From the NCBI GenBank assembly GCA_964412555.1, contig CAYPPG010000027.1, positions 1 through 64,000 of the forward strand: a stretch of 64,000 nt of DNA, read 5' to 3'. Under the pieces are notes generated by a model. That model saw only the letters and a list, made by a program, of their open reading frames with translations, was not told where the DNA came from and ran no database searches. The position numbers were made by a program, and so were the translations under genes. Positions 41,001 through 49,867 of the stretch are shown one piece after another; the first letter of the stretch is position 1, and the number at the start of each line of letters is the position of its first letter. The DNA is from CAYPPG01 sp964412555. GTDB taxonomy: Bacteria > Hinthialibacterota > Hinthialibacteria > Hinthialibacterales > Hinthialibacteraceae.

Positions 41001-44000
41001 GTGTTTCATCAGTTTTTTTATCAATTTAAATCTATATGTAAGAGATATATAGACTATACAAAAATCATTTTTGTTGTTGCGGTATATACTCTTTTGTTAT
41101 TTTCTCATTTACACGGTTGGGCACGGGACGTTCCCTTTTCCGATAAAAAGATCATCGACGGTACGACTTCCGGTGCATATTGTGTTTTCTCGGCCGATTT
41201 TAATGGTGATGGTAATTTAGATATCCTCATATCCACATACGGGGATGATAAAGTCGCTTGGTATGCAAATAACGGTGACGGTACATTTGGCACTCAGCAG
41301 GTTATCGACGATACACTGGATAATTACTTTTGGTCGCACGCTGCCGATTTTGACGGCAATGGTACCACGGATGTCGTTGCGGCAGCCAACGGTTCCGCTG
41401 TGATCAAATGGTATTCCAATAACGGCAGTGGAACATTCAGTGGGCCACAAGCCGTTGCCACGTTACCCCAAGTTTTCGCAGTATTTGCAATTGATTTGGA
41501 TCGTGACGGAGATAACGACATAATCGCTGCAACAAAAGCGGATCCGGGGAAAGTAGTGTGGTTGGAAAACGACGGCAGCGGCAGTTTTACTTCTCATGAT
41601 ATCGGCACTGGTCTCAACCGTCCCCAAGGGATTTATGGGGATGATTTGGATCAAGATGGTGATATCGATGTCCTCGTTGCTGATACGAATAATAACACTT
41701 TGAAATGGTACGAAAATAATGGATCACAATCTTTTTCTTCTCATAATATTGATGCTGCGTTGACTGCTGTTTCACGAGTGATAACCTCCGATGTGGATGG
41801 CGATGGGAAAAGAGATATCCTGGCAACTGCTCCGACTGCCCAAAAAGCGGTATGGTATAAGAATAGCGGCGGGGGTAGTTTCGGAACGGCACAAAACATT
41901 ACGACTTCATTGAGTGGAGTCACCGGTTTGCATGTCAATGATTTTGACAGCGATGGCGATCCCGATGTTGTCGTCACATCCACTACTCCCAGCAGTAAAG
42001 TTGTTTGGTACGAAAATACGGACGGGTCAGGAACCTTCTCTTCCGGAACCGATCTTATTACTTCGTTTTATTCAGGTAGCTGCTACACGGCGGATTTCGA
42101 TGGTGACGGCGATATAGATATTGTCAGCACAGATAATGCTACCAATGATGAAGTGGTGTGGCTTGAAAACCAATCCATCCATCGCAATGTATCATTACCA
42201 TCTGAATCAGAAATTTCTACAGCCGCAAACCGGCCGGCTTCCGTTTTCGCAACGGACGTGGATGGGGATGGCAACCTCGATGTCCTCTCCGCTTCGCATG
42301 ACGACAATACTATCGCTTGGTATGAGAACACCGCTGGGGATGGCAGTAACTGGACGGCACGGGATATCACTACTTCCGCCAATTATGCCTACTCGGTGTA
42401 TTCTGCAGATCTCAACCGCGATGGAAAAATGGATGTGCTCTCCGCCTCCCGCGATGACAATACAATTGCTTGGTATCAAAACAACGGTGGCACTCCCCCG
42501 ACATGGACATCTCACACAATATCCAGCATTGCGGATTACGCTTACTCCGTATTTTCTGCTGATATCAATGGCGACGGATATCCGGATGTTCTTTCCGCTT
42601 CCTTCAACGATGACAAAATTGCTTGGTACGAACACGACAAAAGTGCAACGCCATCATTCACCCCTAATATCATTGCCAGTGACTCTGTAGGAACGGCAGC
42701 GGATGGAGCGACTTCCGTCTTTGCATCCGATTTGGATAACGATGGCGATACTGATGTGCTTTCCGCTTCCTTTATGGATGACCGTATCGCGTGGTATGAG
42801 AATACAGCAGGTGACGGTTCTTCCTGGACCGCACGCACAATTTCTTCCAGTGCCAACCAGGCATGGTCTGTCTACGCGGCGGATGTGGACGGCGATGGGG
42901 ATCAAGATGTTCTGTCGGCTTCCGGGCAGGATGACAAAATCGCGTGGTATGAAAATGACGGAGCCAGCCCCCCAACATTCACAACGCATATCATAGTCAG
43001 TTCCGGGAATGGCACTCCAGCCGATATGGCTCGTTCGGTTTTTGCGCGGGACATGGACGCAGACGGAGATATGGACGTGTTATCCGCCTCTTCCTCCGAC
43101 AACCGATTGGCTTGGTATGAGAATACCGCCGGTGACGGTTCGGCTTGGACTACGCACACAATAACCGATGTGGGCAATTCTCCCTATTCTATTTTTGCCG
43201 CAGATATCAATGGCGATGGAAAACAGGATGTTCTCGTGGCCTCCAATAACACAAGCAAAATCTCGTGGTTTGAAAATAAAGGAGGGCAATTCTCACTTGC
43301 TACTACCGATACCGCCCCTGCCAATATAACGGTTGGCGCTACGGACGATGTATTGAAAATTGTTGCCACTCATAGAGGTCGTACCGGTGACTCCGATATC
43401 GAACTGGCTACTTTTGAACTCAAGTTCGAAGAAAGTACCGGCGACGTCCTGACCAGCGCCGAAGCCAATGCACTTATCGAACAACTTCTTATTTACAAGG
43501 ATACCGGTTCCGGAACTTTCGAAAGCGGTTCCGATACTCTTGTGGCTACGGTTACGGATATAGATCTGACTACCGGAATCGAAAAGATCACATTTACCGA
43601 TGCTGATCCGAATCTCCAAATATCGGTGGGGGCTTCGCAAACGTATTTCGTGGTTGCTTTTCTTACCGATGATGCCGATACACAAACGCCGAATCAATTT
43701 CAAGTGACTCATATCACTACCGCGAGCAGCGAGGCAGAAAATCGGGATCACGATTGTTCATTAATGATGGAATACGCCGATGATGTCACATCGACTCAAG
43801 TCACGGCGGGTGCGGCCAATAATCCAGGCAAAGTACAATTCAGTGCGGCTAATTATAGTGTTTTGGAAAATGGAGGAAACGCGACCATTACTATAACACG
43901 TATCGATGGGGACAGTGGTTCGGTGACGGTCGATTTCAATACGAGCGACGGTTCGGCCATCGCCGGAGACGATTACACCACTGTTTCTCAAACGGTTTCT

Positions 44001-47000
44001 TTTAACGACGGTGATTCCACTTCCAAAACGGTTTCTATTCCCATCATCAAAGATACCGAAGCGGAAAGTGATGAGACGGTCAATCTCTCCCTCACCAATC
44101 CAACCGGTGGAGCGACGTTGGGAGTTCAAGATACAGCGGTGCTGACAATTGCCGGAAATCGGACTCCCACCGCAAATTCTCAATCTGTCAGTACACAAGA
44201 AGATTACTCGATCTCCATAACACTTTCGGGTAGTGATGCGGATGGCGATTCCATTACGTATTCGATCGTGTCGAATCCCTCCTTTGGAGTATTGACCAAT
44301 TTCAATTCTTCAGCGGGAACTGTTACTTATCGTCCGAATTCAAACTTTATTGGTTCCGATTCCTTTACCTATAAAACAAACGATGGCGCGGTGGATTCAT
44401 CCCACGCAACAGTCAATATAAAGGTTGAAAGTATCAATGACCCTCCCTCTGCACACTCTCAAACTGTTTCTACCCCACAAAACAACCCTGTTTCACTAAC
44501 TCTCACCGGAAATGATAGTGATGGGGATACAATTACCTTTCATATCACTTCGAATCCACAACACGGTACACTCACAGATTTCAACAACCAAACCGGTGCT
44601 GTGACCTATACTCCGCAAGCGAATTTCAGTGGGACGGATTCGTTTCATTTCAAGACCTGTGATTCGAATTCGAGATATTGCTTAAATCCGGCAACGATAA
44701 CGATAACCGTAATTCCTGCTCTGACATCGACACCTACCGATACACAAATCCCGACGGAGACTTCGCTGCCGACAAATACACCAACTCCTTTGCATACACC
44801 GACTTTCACGTATACACCTACGAATATCTATACATCCACACCCAGCCATACTCCTTCATTCACTCCAACCTACACGAATTCACCTACACCTACATTGACG
44901 CCGACTTTAACATTTACTCCGACAAACACACTTACCCCAACCCATACTCAAACGCCCTCTCCGACATCGACGAATACGCCTCGTCCGGGCAATCACGCGC
45001 CACAAATGGTACTTCATTCCGAAAAGCATTTCATCTGTCTGTTAAACAAAAGTAAAACGATATCCATTGTCGTTACCGATCAAGATGAAGATTCATGTAC
45101 TTTCTTTCTTTCCGATAATGCTCCGGCAGTGATCGTCAATCAATCAACCCTACACGAGGCAACCTATATCGATTGCCAATTGGAAACGTCTTCCATTGGG
45201 GATTACTCATTTTTTGTTTATGCCTATGATGGCAGCGATTATGCCAAACAGGAAATCACGTTCTCCGTATTCGAAGAGTATCCAACGGCCACTCCATCCC
45301 CTACTTCGTCACCGACAGCGACCTCTACACCGACAAGCACTCCATCAAACACTGTGACTGCCACTTCAACGAATACACATACTCCCTCACCGACTTGGAC
45401 GGAGACGATCGAACCGTCCCCGACTGCTACTTCAACAATTACCCCGACCCCAACTATTACTCCGACTCCCACGCATACGCCGGTGCCCATGCCCAATTTG
45501 TCTCCCAACAGTGTGGCGGTTACCGATGATGCAAAATCGGTTGTCAATCTAGCCGGACGGATGGATCAAGATGATCCGAATGATCGGGTGCTGGCAATTC
45601 GTTGGAATTCTATCTGGTCTTCTGTTTCTTACTTTTATGTTTATGCAACAGTCAATCAAGGCTCTATGCAGCGGATGGCCATAATCAGTGATGGAAATGC
45701 GTCGTGCTATGAGTGGCGGGAAGGATTATCCAACCTCATTGGAGAGTATCGAGAAGGTCCCCAATTCGGATCTTTATATGAATTTATCGTTTATGCAATT
45801 TTTGAGAATGGTGCGATGAAAAGGGTTGGGGAATGTGAGGCGTTGTATTATTTGAAAACCGGTCAGAAAATACCGACCCCTACACCGACGCCGATTCTCA
45901 AAATGCGCATGCCGGCAGATACTGTTTTCGTAACGGATGATTTGCATTCGACACACGATATTGTAGGTCGTTACGATATGGATAGCGTGGATGATCGCGC
46001 CTTAGCGATTCGTTGGAACTTCAAACAAACCGGCTTTACGGGATACCATATCTATGTTGAAGTGGATGGACAACAGAAGCAATATCTTGCTCGTACGAAC
46101 ACTGAAGACGAAACTTATTTCGAATGGCGTCGTAACGCACGTTACCTTTCATCCACGTTTCGTGGAGGGCCACGATTTGGAGAGGCTTATAAATTTTATG
46201 TTTATGGTATTTTTAGGAACAAGCGTCCCTCTCTGGAAACGGACGATACCGTTCATTATTTATCCACCACTTCCAACCCCGGCCGCTTTACTCCGACACC
46301 CTCTCCAACCCCTCTGCTGGAAGTTCCTGTCAATAACGTCCTGGTGACGGATAATATGTTCAAACCTGCGAACCTTGTTGGTGGCTTTGACGACGATGAA
46401 GAATATGATCGAGGCTTGGTGATATGGTGGAATTACGGAGATCGAGCAATCCGGCGCTGCTCTGTCTATGTCGAAGTCGACGGCGCAAATCAGGAATTAC
46501 TTGTAAGTGTAAACGGGGATACAGATCATTATGAATGGAGAGCGAATTCTTCAGGGGTACTATCTAGTTTTACCGACGGACCACAGTTCGGGAAATCCTA
46601 TCGATTTCTGATAAGAGGTTATCAATCAAATAGTAATTGGCCTGCATGGCTACAAGCGGACGCGCCGGTATTGTATCTTCAAACCGGCGATACGCTCCCA
46701 ACCGCTACCATCACTCCGACACCGACAATCACACCGACAGTGACACCGACATTTTCCCCGACTCCCCTTCCCATGCCCGATTTGGACTATGGTGTGATTG
46801 CCGTGACCGATGATCCCCAATCCATCGAAAATATTGCGGGAAGCTACGATCAGGATGATCCTGAAGATCGTGCTCTGGCTATCCGTTGGAATCCGGAACC
46901 TTATCAAAAATCGGTATTTTATAATTATCATTATTATGGTGTCTATATCAATCGTGGAAATGACAATACGACCCTTCTAGGGTATGCCAGCTCGATCGAT

Positions 47001-48461
47001 GACTCTTGTTTCGTATGGCGGGAAGGCTCCGCACCTCAGAGCCAAAAATACAATAAAGGGCCTCAATTTAACACCTATTATCAATTTACCGTAGTTGTGT
47101 ATGCAGATTATTTTAAACAATTTGAAGTGGGGACCAGCGAATCGGTTTTGTTTCTGGAAACGGGAGTCGATCCACCGACACCTTCACCGACGCCGAATTT
47201 CTCCGTGACCATACCGGTCAATTCCGTTGTCGTAACTGACGATATCAGCACGGACGAGGATTTGGTTGGGAGTTATGACCAAGATGAGGTCGGATATCGC
47301 GCTTTGGCTATCCGCTGGAATTTCGACAGCACAGAAATTACCGATTGTCACATCTACGTCCAAGTAGATGATGATACGGCACAGTATTTTGCAAGAACCG
47401 GCTCCGGGGATATAAATTACTTCGAATGGAAAAGAAATGCACCTCATCTTTATCGTTCATTCGCCGCTGGACCTCTATATGGGAAAACGTATCGCTTTCG
47501 CGTGTATGGAATTCGTAGCCGCCAATCCAATTTGGTGTGTCAGTCTTCAGCAGGTGTTTTATTTTTACAAACCGGCAAACCAATTCCCACCTTTACGCCG
47601 ACACCAACGCCAACGATCACTCCAACAGCGACGAATACGCCGATTCCATCGCCGACACCTGATTTTTCCATGTCGATTTCAAATAAAGAAGTGATTGTGA
47701 CAGACGATCTATCGACAACAGAAAATCTAGTAGAAAGTTACGATCAAGATGAAGAGGAGAACCGCCAATTGGCTGTCCGGTGGCATATGGATCGCACAGA
47801 TATCGATGCCTATTACGTTTACGTGGAAATTGACGGTGGCAAACGGCAGTATTTGGGGCGAACCGGGAATATCGAATATTATGTATGGAAGCAATGGGGA
47901 GATGAAAATTCAGGTGAAGTGGCCCAAGGACCACAATTCGGCCACAGTTATCAGTTTTTTATTTACGGGAGAAGAGAAAGGCAAAGTTCGATTGTAATAC
48001 AAACACGTGGTACAGTTCATTTCCTCTCGATGGAAAGTCCAGCTGCCCGGTTTACTCCGACACCGACACCTCCACCACCGCTCATCGTTACCGATGATCC
48101 TGGTTCCTTGGAAGATTTGAGTAACCAGCCGGATTATGATTCCCCATTGAATCCGGGCTTGACTCTCAGGTGGGACTACGGAAGTTTGAAAATCGATGCA
48201 TCCAATGTCGCCCTAGTTCATGTTTACGTTCAACCGCAATCCTATGGAAACTTCCTTTATCTTGGAAGAACGACAAACAACACCGATGATTATTTTGAAT
48301 GGATTCCCAATCAACGGACCGTGTATTCACGATTTCGATCCGGTCCCCAATCCGGCGAAAGTTACCGCTTCCGAATCTATATCATTACCAGAAGCGGTTC
48401 GCCCCGTTACTACGGTCCTTTTGAAAACAGCGGCTTTGTTGGATTCATTTTGCAGAATTAG
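41001..48461 (+). CDS. Giant secreted protein: 14 FG-GAP repeats, Calx-beta, Ig-like domains, seven novel C-terminal domains
   Basis: About 2486 residues. The GTG at 41001 is preferred because AGGGAGG lies about 9 nt upstream; an upstream TTG (40956) lacks a ribosome site. The signal peptide has its core at about 22-40 (IIFVVAVYTLLLFS). Residues about 50-760 hold 14 FG-GAP/VCBS-type calcium-loop repeats (for example DFNGDGNLDIL, DLDNDGDTDVL, DINGDGKQDVL), a probable beta-propeller. After an unknown domain come a Calx-beta domain (about 942-1051, FNTSDGSAIAGDDYTT), two cadherin/VCBS-like Ig domains (YRPNSNFIGSDSFTYK and YTPQANFSGTDSFHFK), a long Thr/Pro linker, one more beta domain (about 1335-1425) and another linker. 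Seven copies of a domain of about 120 residues (VTDD...DQD...RALAIRWN...GPQFG.SYRF) follow, joined by TPTPT linkers, to the end. Likely a surface or secreted adhesin/binding protein; no catalytic domain or sorting signal is seen. Confidence 0.88.
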   Translation: MFHQFFYQFKSICKRYIDYTKIIFVVAVYTLLLFSHLHGWARDVPFSDKKIIDGTTSGAYCVFSADFNGDGNLDILISTYGDDKVAWYANNGDGTFGTQQVIDDTLDNYFWSHAADFDGNGTTDVVAAANGSAVIKWYSNNGSGTFSGPQAVATLPQVFAVFAIDLDRDGDNDIIAATKADPGKVVWLENDGSGSFTSHDIGTGLNRPQGIYGDDLDQDGDIDVLVADTNNNTLKWYENNGSQSFSSHNIDAALTAVSRVITSDVDGDGKRDILATAPTAQKAVWYKNSGGGSFGTAQNITTSLSGVTGLHVNDFDSDGDPDVVVTSTTPSSKVVWYENTDGSGTFSSGTDLITSFYSGSCYTADFDGDGDIDIVSTDNATNDEVVWLENQSIHRNVSLPSESEISTAANRPASVFATDVDGDGNLDVLSASHDDNTIAWYENTAGDGSNWTARDITTSANYAYSVYSADLNRDGKMDVLSASRDDNTIAWYQNNGGTPPTWTSHTISSIADYAYSVFSADINGDGYPDVLSASFNDDKIAWYEHDKSATPSFTPNIIASDSVGTAADGATSVFASDLDNDGDTDVLSASFMDDRIAWYENTAGDGSSWTARTISSSANQAWSVYAADVDGDGDQDVLSASGQDDKIAWYENDGASPPTFTTHIIVSSGNGTPADMARSVFARDMDADGDMDVLSASSSDNRLAWYENTAGDGSAWTTHTITDVGNSPYSIFAADINGDGKQDVLVASNNTSKISWFENKGGQFSLATTDTAPANITVGATDDVLKIVATHRGRTGDSDIELATFELKFEESTGDVLTSAEANALIEQLLIYKDTGSGTFESGSDTLVATVTDIDLTTGIEKITFTDADPNLQISVGASQTYFVVAFLTDDADTQTPNQFQVTHITTASSEAENRDHDCSLMMEYADDVTSTQVTAGAANNPGKVQFSAANYSVLENGGNATITITRIDGDSGSVTVDFNTSDGSAIAGDDYTTVSQTVSFNDGDSTSKTVSIPIIKDTEAESDETVNLSLTNPTGGATLGVQDTAVLTIAGNRTPTANSQSVSTQEDYSISITLSGSDADGDSITYSIVSNPSFGVLTNFNSSAGTVTYRPNSNFIGSDSFTYKTNDGAVDSSHATVNIKVESINDPPSAHSQTVSTPQNNPVSLTLTGNDSDGDTITFHITSNPQHGTLTDFNNQTGAVTYTPQANFSGTDSFHFKTCDSNSRYCLNPATITITVIPALTSTPTDTQIPTETSLPTNTPTPLHTPTFTYTPTNIYTSTPSHTPSFTPTYTNSPTPTLTPTLTFTPTNTLTPTHTQTPSPTSTNTPRPGNHAPQMVLHSEKHFICLLNKSKTISIVVTDQDEDSCTFFLSDNAPAVIVNQSTLHEATYIDCQLETSSIGDYSFFVYAYDGSDYAKQEITFSVFEEYPTATPSPTSSPTATSTPTSTPSNTVTATSTNTHTPSPTWTETIEPSPTATSTITPTPTITPTPTHTPVPMPNLSPNSVAVTDDAKSVVNLAGRMDQDDPNDRVLAIRWNSIWSSVSYFYVYATVNQGSMQRMAIISDGNASCYEWREGLSNLIGEYREGPQFGSLYEFIVYAIFENGAMKRVGECEALYYLKTGQKIPTPTPTPILKMRMPADTVFVTDDLHSTHDIVGRYDMDSVDDRALAIRWNFKQTGFTGYHIYVEVDGQQKQYLARTNTEDETYFEWRRNARYLSSTFRGGPRFGEAYKFYVYGIFRNKRPSLETDDTVHYLSTTSNPGRFTPTPSPTPLLEVPVNNVLVTDNMFKPANLVGGFDDDEEYDRGLVIWWNYGDRAIRRCSVYVEVDGANQELLVSVNGDTDHYEWRANSSGVLSSFTDGPQFGKSYRFLIRGYQSNSNWPAWLQADAPVLYLQTGDTLPTATITPTPTITPTVTPTFSPTPLPMPDLDYGVIAVTDDPQSIENIAGSYDQDDPEDRALAIRWNPEPYQKSVFYNYHYYGVYINRGNDNTTLLGYASSIDDSCFVWREGSAPQSQKYNKGPQFNTYYQFTVVVYADYFKQFEVGTSESVLFLETGVDPPTPSPTPNFSVTIPVNSVVVTDDISTDEDLVGSYDQDEVGYRALAIRWNFDSTEITDCHIYVQVDDDTAQYFARTGSGDINYFEWKRNAPHLYRSFAAGPLYGKTYRFRVYGIRSRQSNLVCQSSAGVLFLQTGKPIPTFTPTPTPTITPTATNTPIPSPTPDFSMSISNKEVIVTDDLSTTENLVESYDQDEEENRQLAVRWHMDRTDIDAYYVYVEIDGGKRQYLGRTGNIEYYVWKQWGDENSGEVAQGPQFGHSYQFFIYGRRERQSSIVIQTRGTVHFLSMESPAARFTPTPTPPPPLIVTDDPGSLEDLSNQPDYDSPLNPGLTLRWDYGSLKIDASNVALVHVYVQPQSYGNFLYLGRTTNNTDDYFEWIPNQRTVYSRFRSGPQSGESYRFRIYIITRSGSPRYYGPFENSGFVGFILQN

Positions 48462-49716
48462 CCCAATAAACATGCACATCCAACCCTTCGAATTCATCAA
48501 AAAAACGTCCATTTTCTATAACCACAGTTCGGTTTTCCCCCAAAACGGTCATACGATCCACATCTGCCATTTCTGAAGGAAGATCGGTAAAATCAACCGC
48601 CGCCGGATCGATGCTAGCATTCGCGGCAATCCAATAGATTCCTTGATCGGTTTGCTTGCACATCATTTCAATTCCGGCGGAGATCGTCGAGCCTCGTTCG
48701 TGATAAACCAATTCCGGTTTTTGCATCTCGTTCTGGCTCAGAAAGACCGGGATCAATTCCTGTAGTTCATTGAGTACCTGCCTTAAATCGTGCAGAAATG
48801 GGTGCTCCTCCGGAACCGAATGCAATCCCCAATACATGAGTCCATTGGCGCCATGTAGGATTGCATTGTATGCCATGAACCGCGATTCGTGATAGGTGGG
48901 ATAAAGGACCAATTCCGGATTCGCATCCTTTTTCCGTGATGCCTCTTCCCACGAAAAACCTTGCAGAACGATGAACACTGCCTGATCCGATTCCGCTACT
49001 CGTTTCATTTTGTCGACATATTCACCCACACAACTCGGTGTCTGATTCGGTAGGTCTCCATGCCGTCCATCCGGTGTGATGGCGTATGTTGTGGGCATTC
49101 CGTGCGGAATGATCGGATAAATATCCGCACAGACGATATCACAGGCATCGTTATATTTTTTCAAAGTTTTTACCATATTTCGCGGAGCATGATTGAGGTA
49201 AACCGGATGGCCGTCGTCCAACGATTGTAAAAACCGATACCCCGCCGCCAATCCTTCCGGTGTCGCCCGAGCTTGCGCCGGCTCTTTATTCGTCCAAGCC
49301 GGTTCGTCCATACTCTCCCAAAACAATAACGCAGGGTGATCGGAGAGACCTTCGACAACGTTTTGAATATGGCTTTTCTTGTCCTCCACATTGCCGGACT
49401 CAAAATCAAGACGGCTGCCGAATGAATGCCACACAAACAAGTTTTTTGCGAGCGCCTCATCCCAATACTCTTTTTTCGCCGGTGCTCGAACCAGATTGAA
49501 TCCCATCATTTTGCCGTCTGGCAACGTGTATCCTGGTGGTAGATTATAAGCGCCGATCACGAAAACAGGTTTTCCATCCGCTTCTAAAAAATTTCCTTTT
49601 CCAATGTGTACTTCTGTTGCTGAGGAGTTGTTCAAGAGCAAGGTTACACCACACAATAAAATGAATATCTTTATGGACATACTCATCATTTTTTGAAATC
49701 GGCTTTGGTTTTTCAT
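48445..49716 (-). CDS. Exported glycoside hydrolase-like TIM-barrel protein
   Basis: 423 residues from ATG 49716, with AAGGGGGCAG just upstream; the longer frame upstream only translates repeats. Signal peptide MSIKIFILLCGVTLLLNNSSA. The mature part starts VHIGKGNFLEADGKPVFVIGAY, the usual first strand of GH-A clan enzymes and their relatives (family: f.v.GKPff..G.y). It continues FNLVRAP, HPALLFWESMDEP (Glu in the beta4 region, a possible acid/base), CDIVCADIYPIIPHG, PTYHESRFMAYNAILHGANGLMYWG and ends with beta strands. The second catalytic Glu is not certain. Such proteins act on extracellular polysaccharides. The last 17 nt overlap the 3' end of the giant gene convergently. Confidence 0.75.
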   Translation of the reverse strand: MKNQSRFQKMMSMSIKIFILLCGVTLLLNNSSATEVHIGKGNFLEADGKPVFVIGAYNLPPGYTLPDGKMMGFNLVRAPAKKEYWDEALAKNLFVWHSFGSRLDFESGNVEDKKSHIQNVVEGLSDHPALLFWESMDEPAWTNKEPAQARATPEGLAAGYRFLQSLDDGHPVYLNHAPRNMVKTLKKYNDACDIVCADIYPIIPHGMPTTYAITPDGRHGDLPNQTPSCVGEYVDKMKRVAESDQAVFIVLQGFSWEEASRKKDANPELVLYPTYHESRFMAYNAILHGANGLMYWGLHSVPEEHPFLHDLRQVLNELQELIPVFLSQNEMQKPELVYHERGSTISAGIEMMCKQTDQGIYWIAANASIDPAAVDFTDLPSEMADVDRMTVLGENRTVVIENGRFFDEFEGLDVHVYWANSAK

Positions 49717-49745
49717 TTTTCTGCCCCCTTTACAGTAATTTGTTG

Positions 49746-49860
49746 TAACGCCGGCATCCTGACGGCCTTTCCATCGTGCCACCGGGATGGCGATGTTTGA
49801 AAAAGTAACGCCGGCATCCTGCCGGCCTTTCCATCGTGCCACCGGGACGGCGGCGTTATA
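49746..49860. repeat. Tandem GC-rich repeat (two 49-bp copies, period 60)
   Basis: TAACGCCGGCATCCTG... occurs at 49746-49794 and 49806-49854. Both copies share GGCCTTTCCATCGTGCCACC. The second forms a perfect GCCGGCA-TCC-TGCCGGC hairpin; the first has a mismatch (GACGGC). This is the same design as the GCGGGCA-TCCY-TGCCCGC elements at 39164 and 51636. It fills the gap between the glycoside hydrolase start and the next gene and, when read in frame, gives spurious VARWKGRQDAG peptides. Confidence 0.85.
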
Positions 49861-49867
49861 TTGTCTA

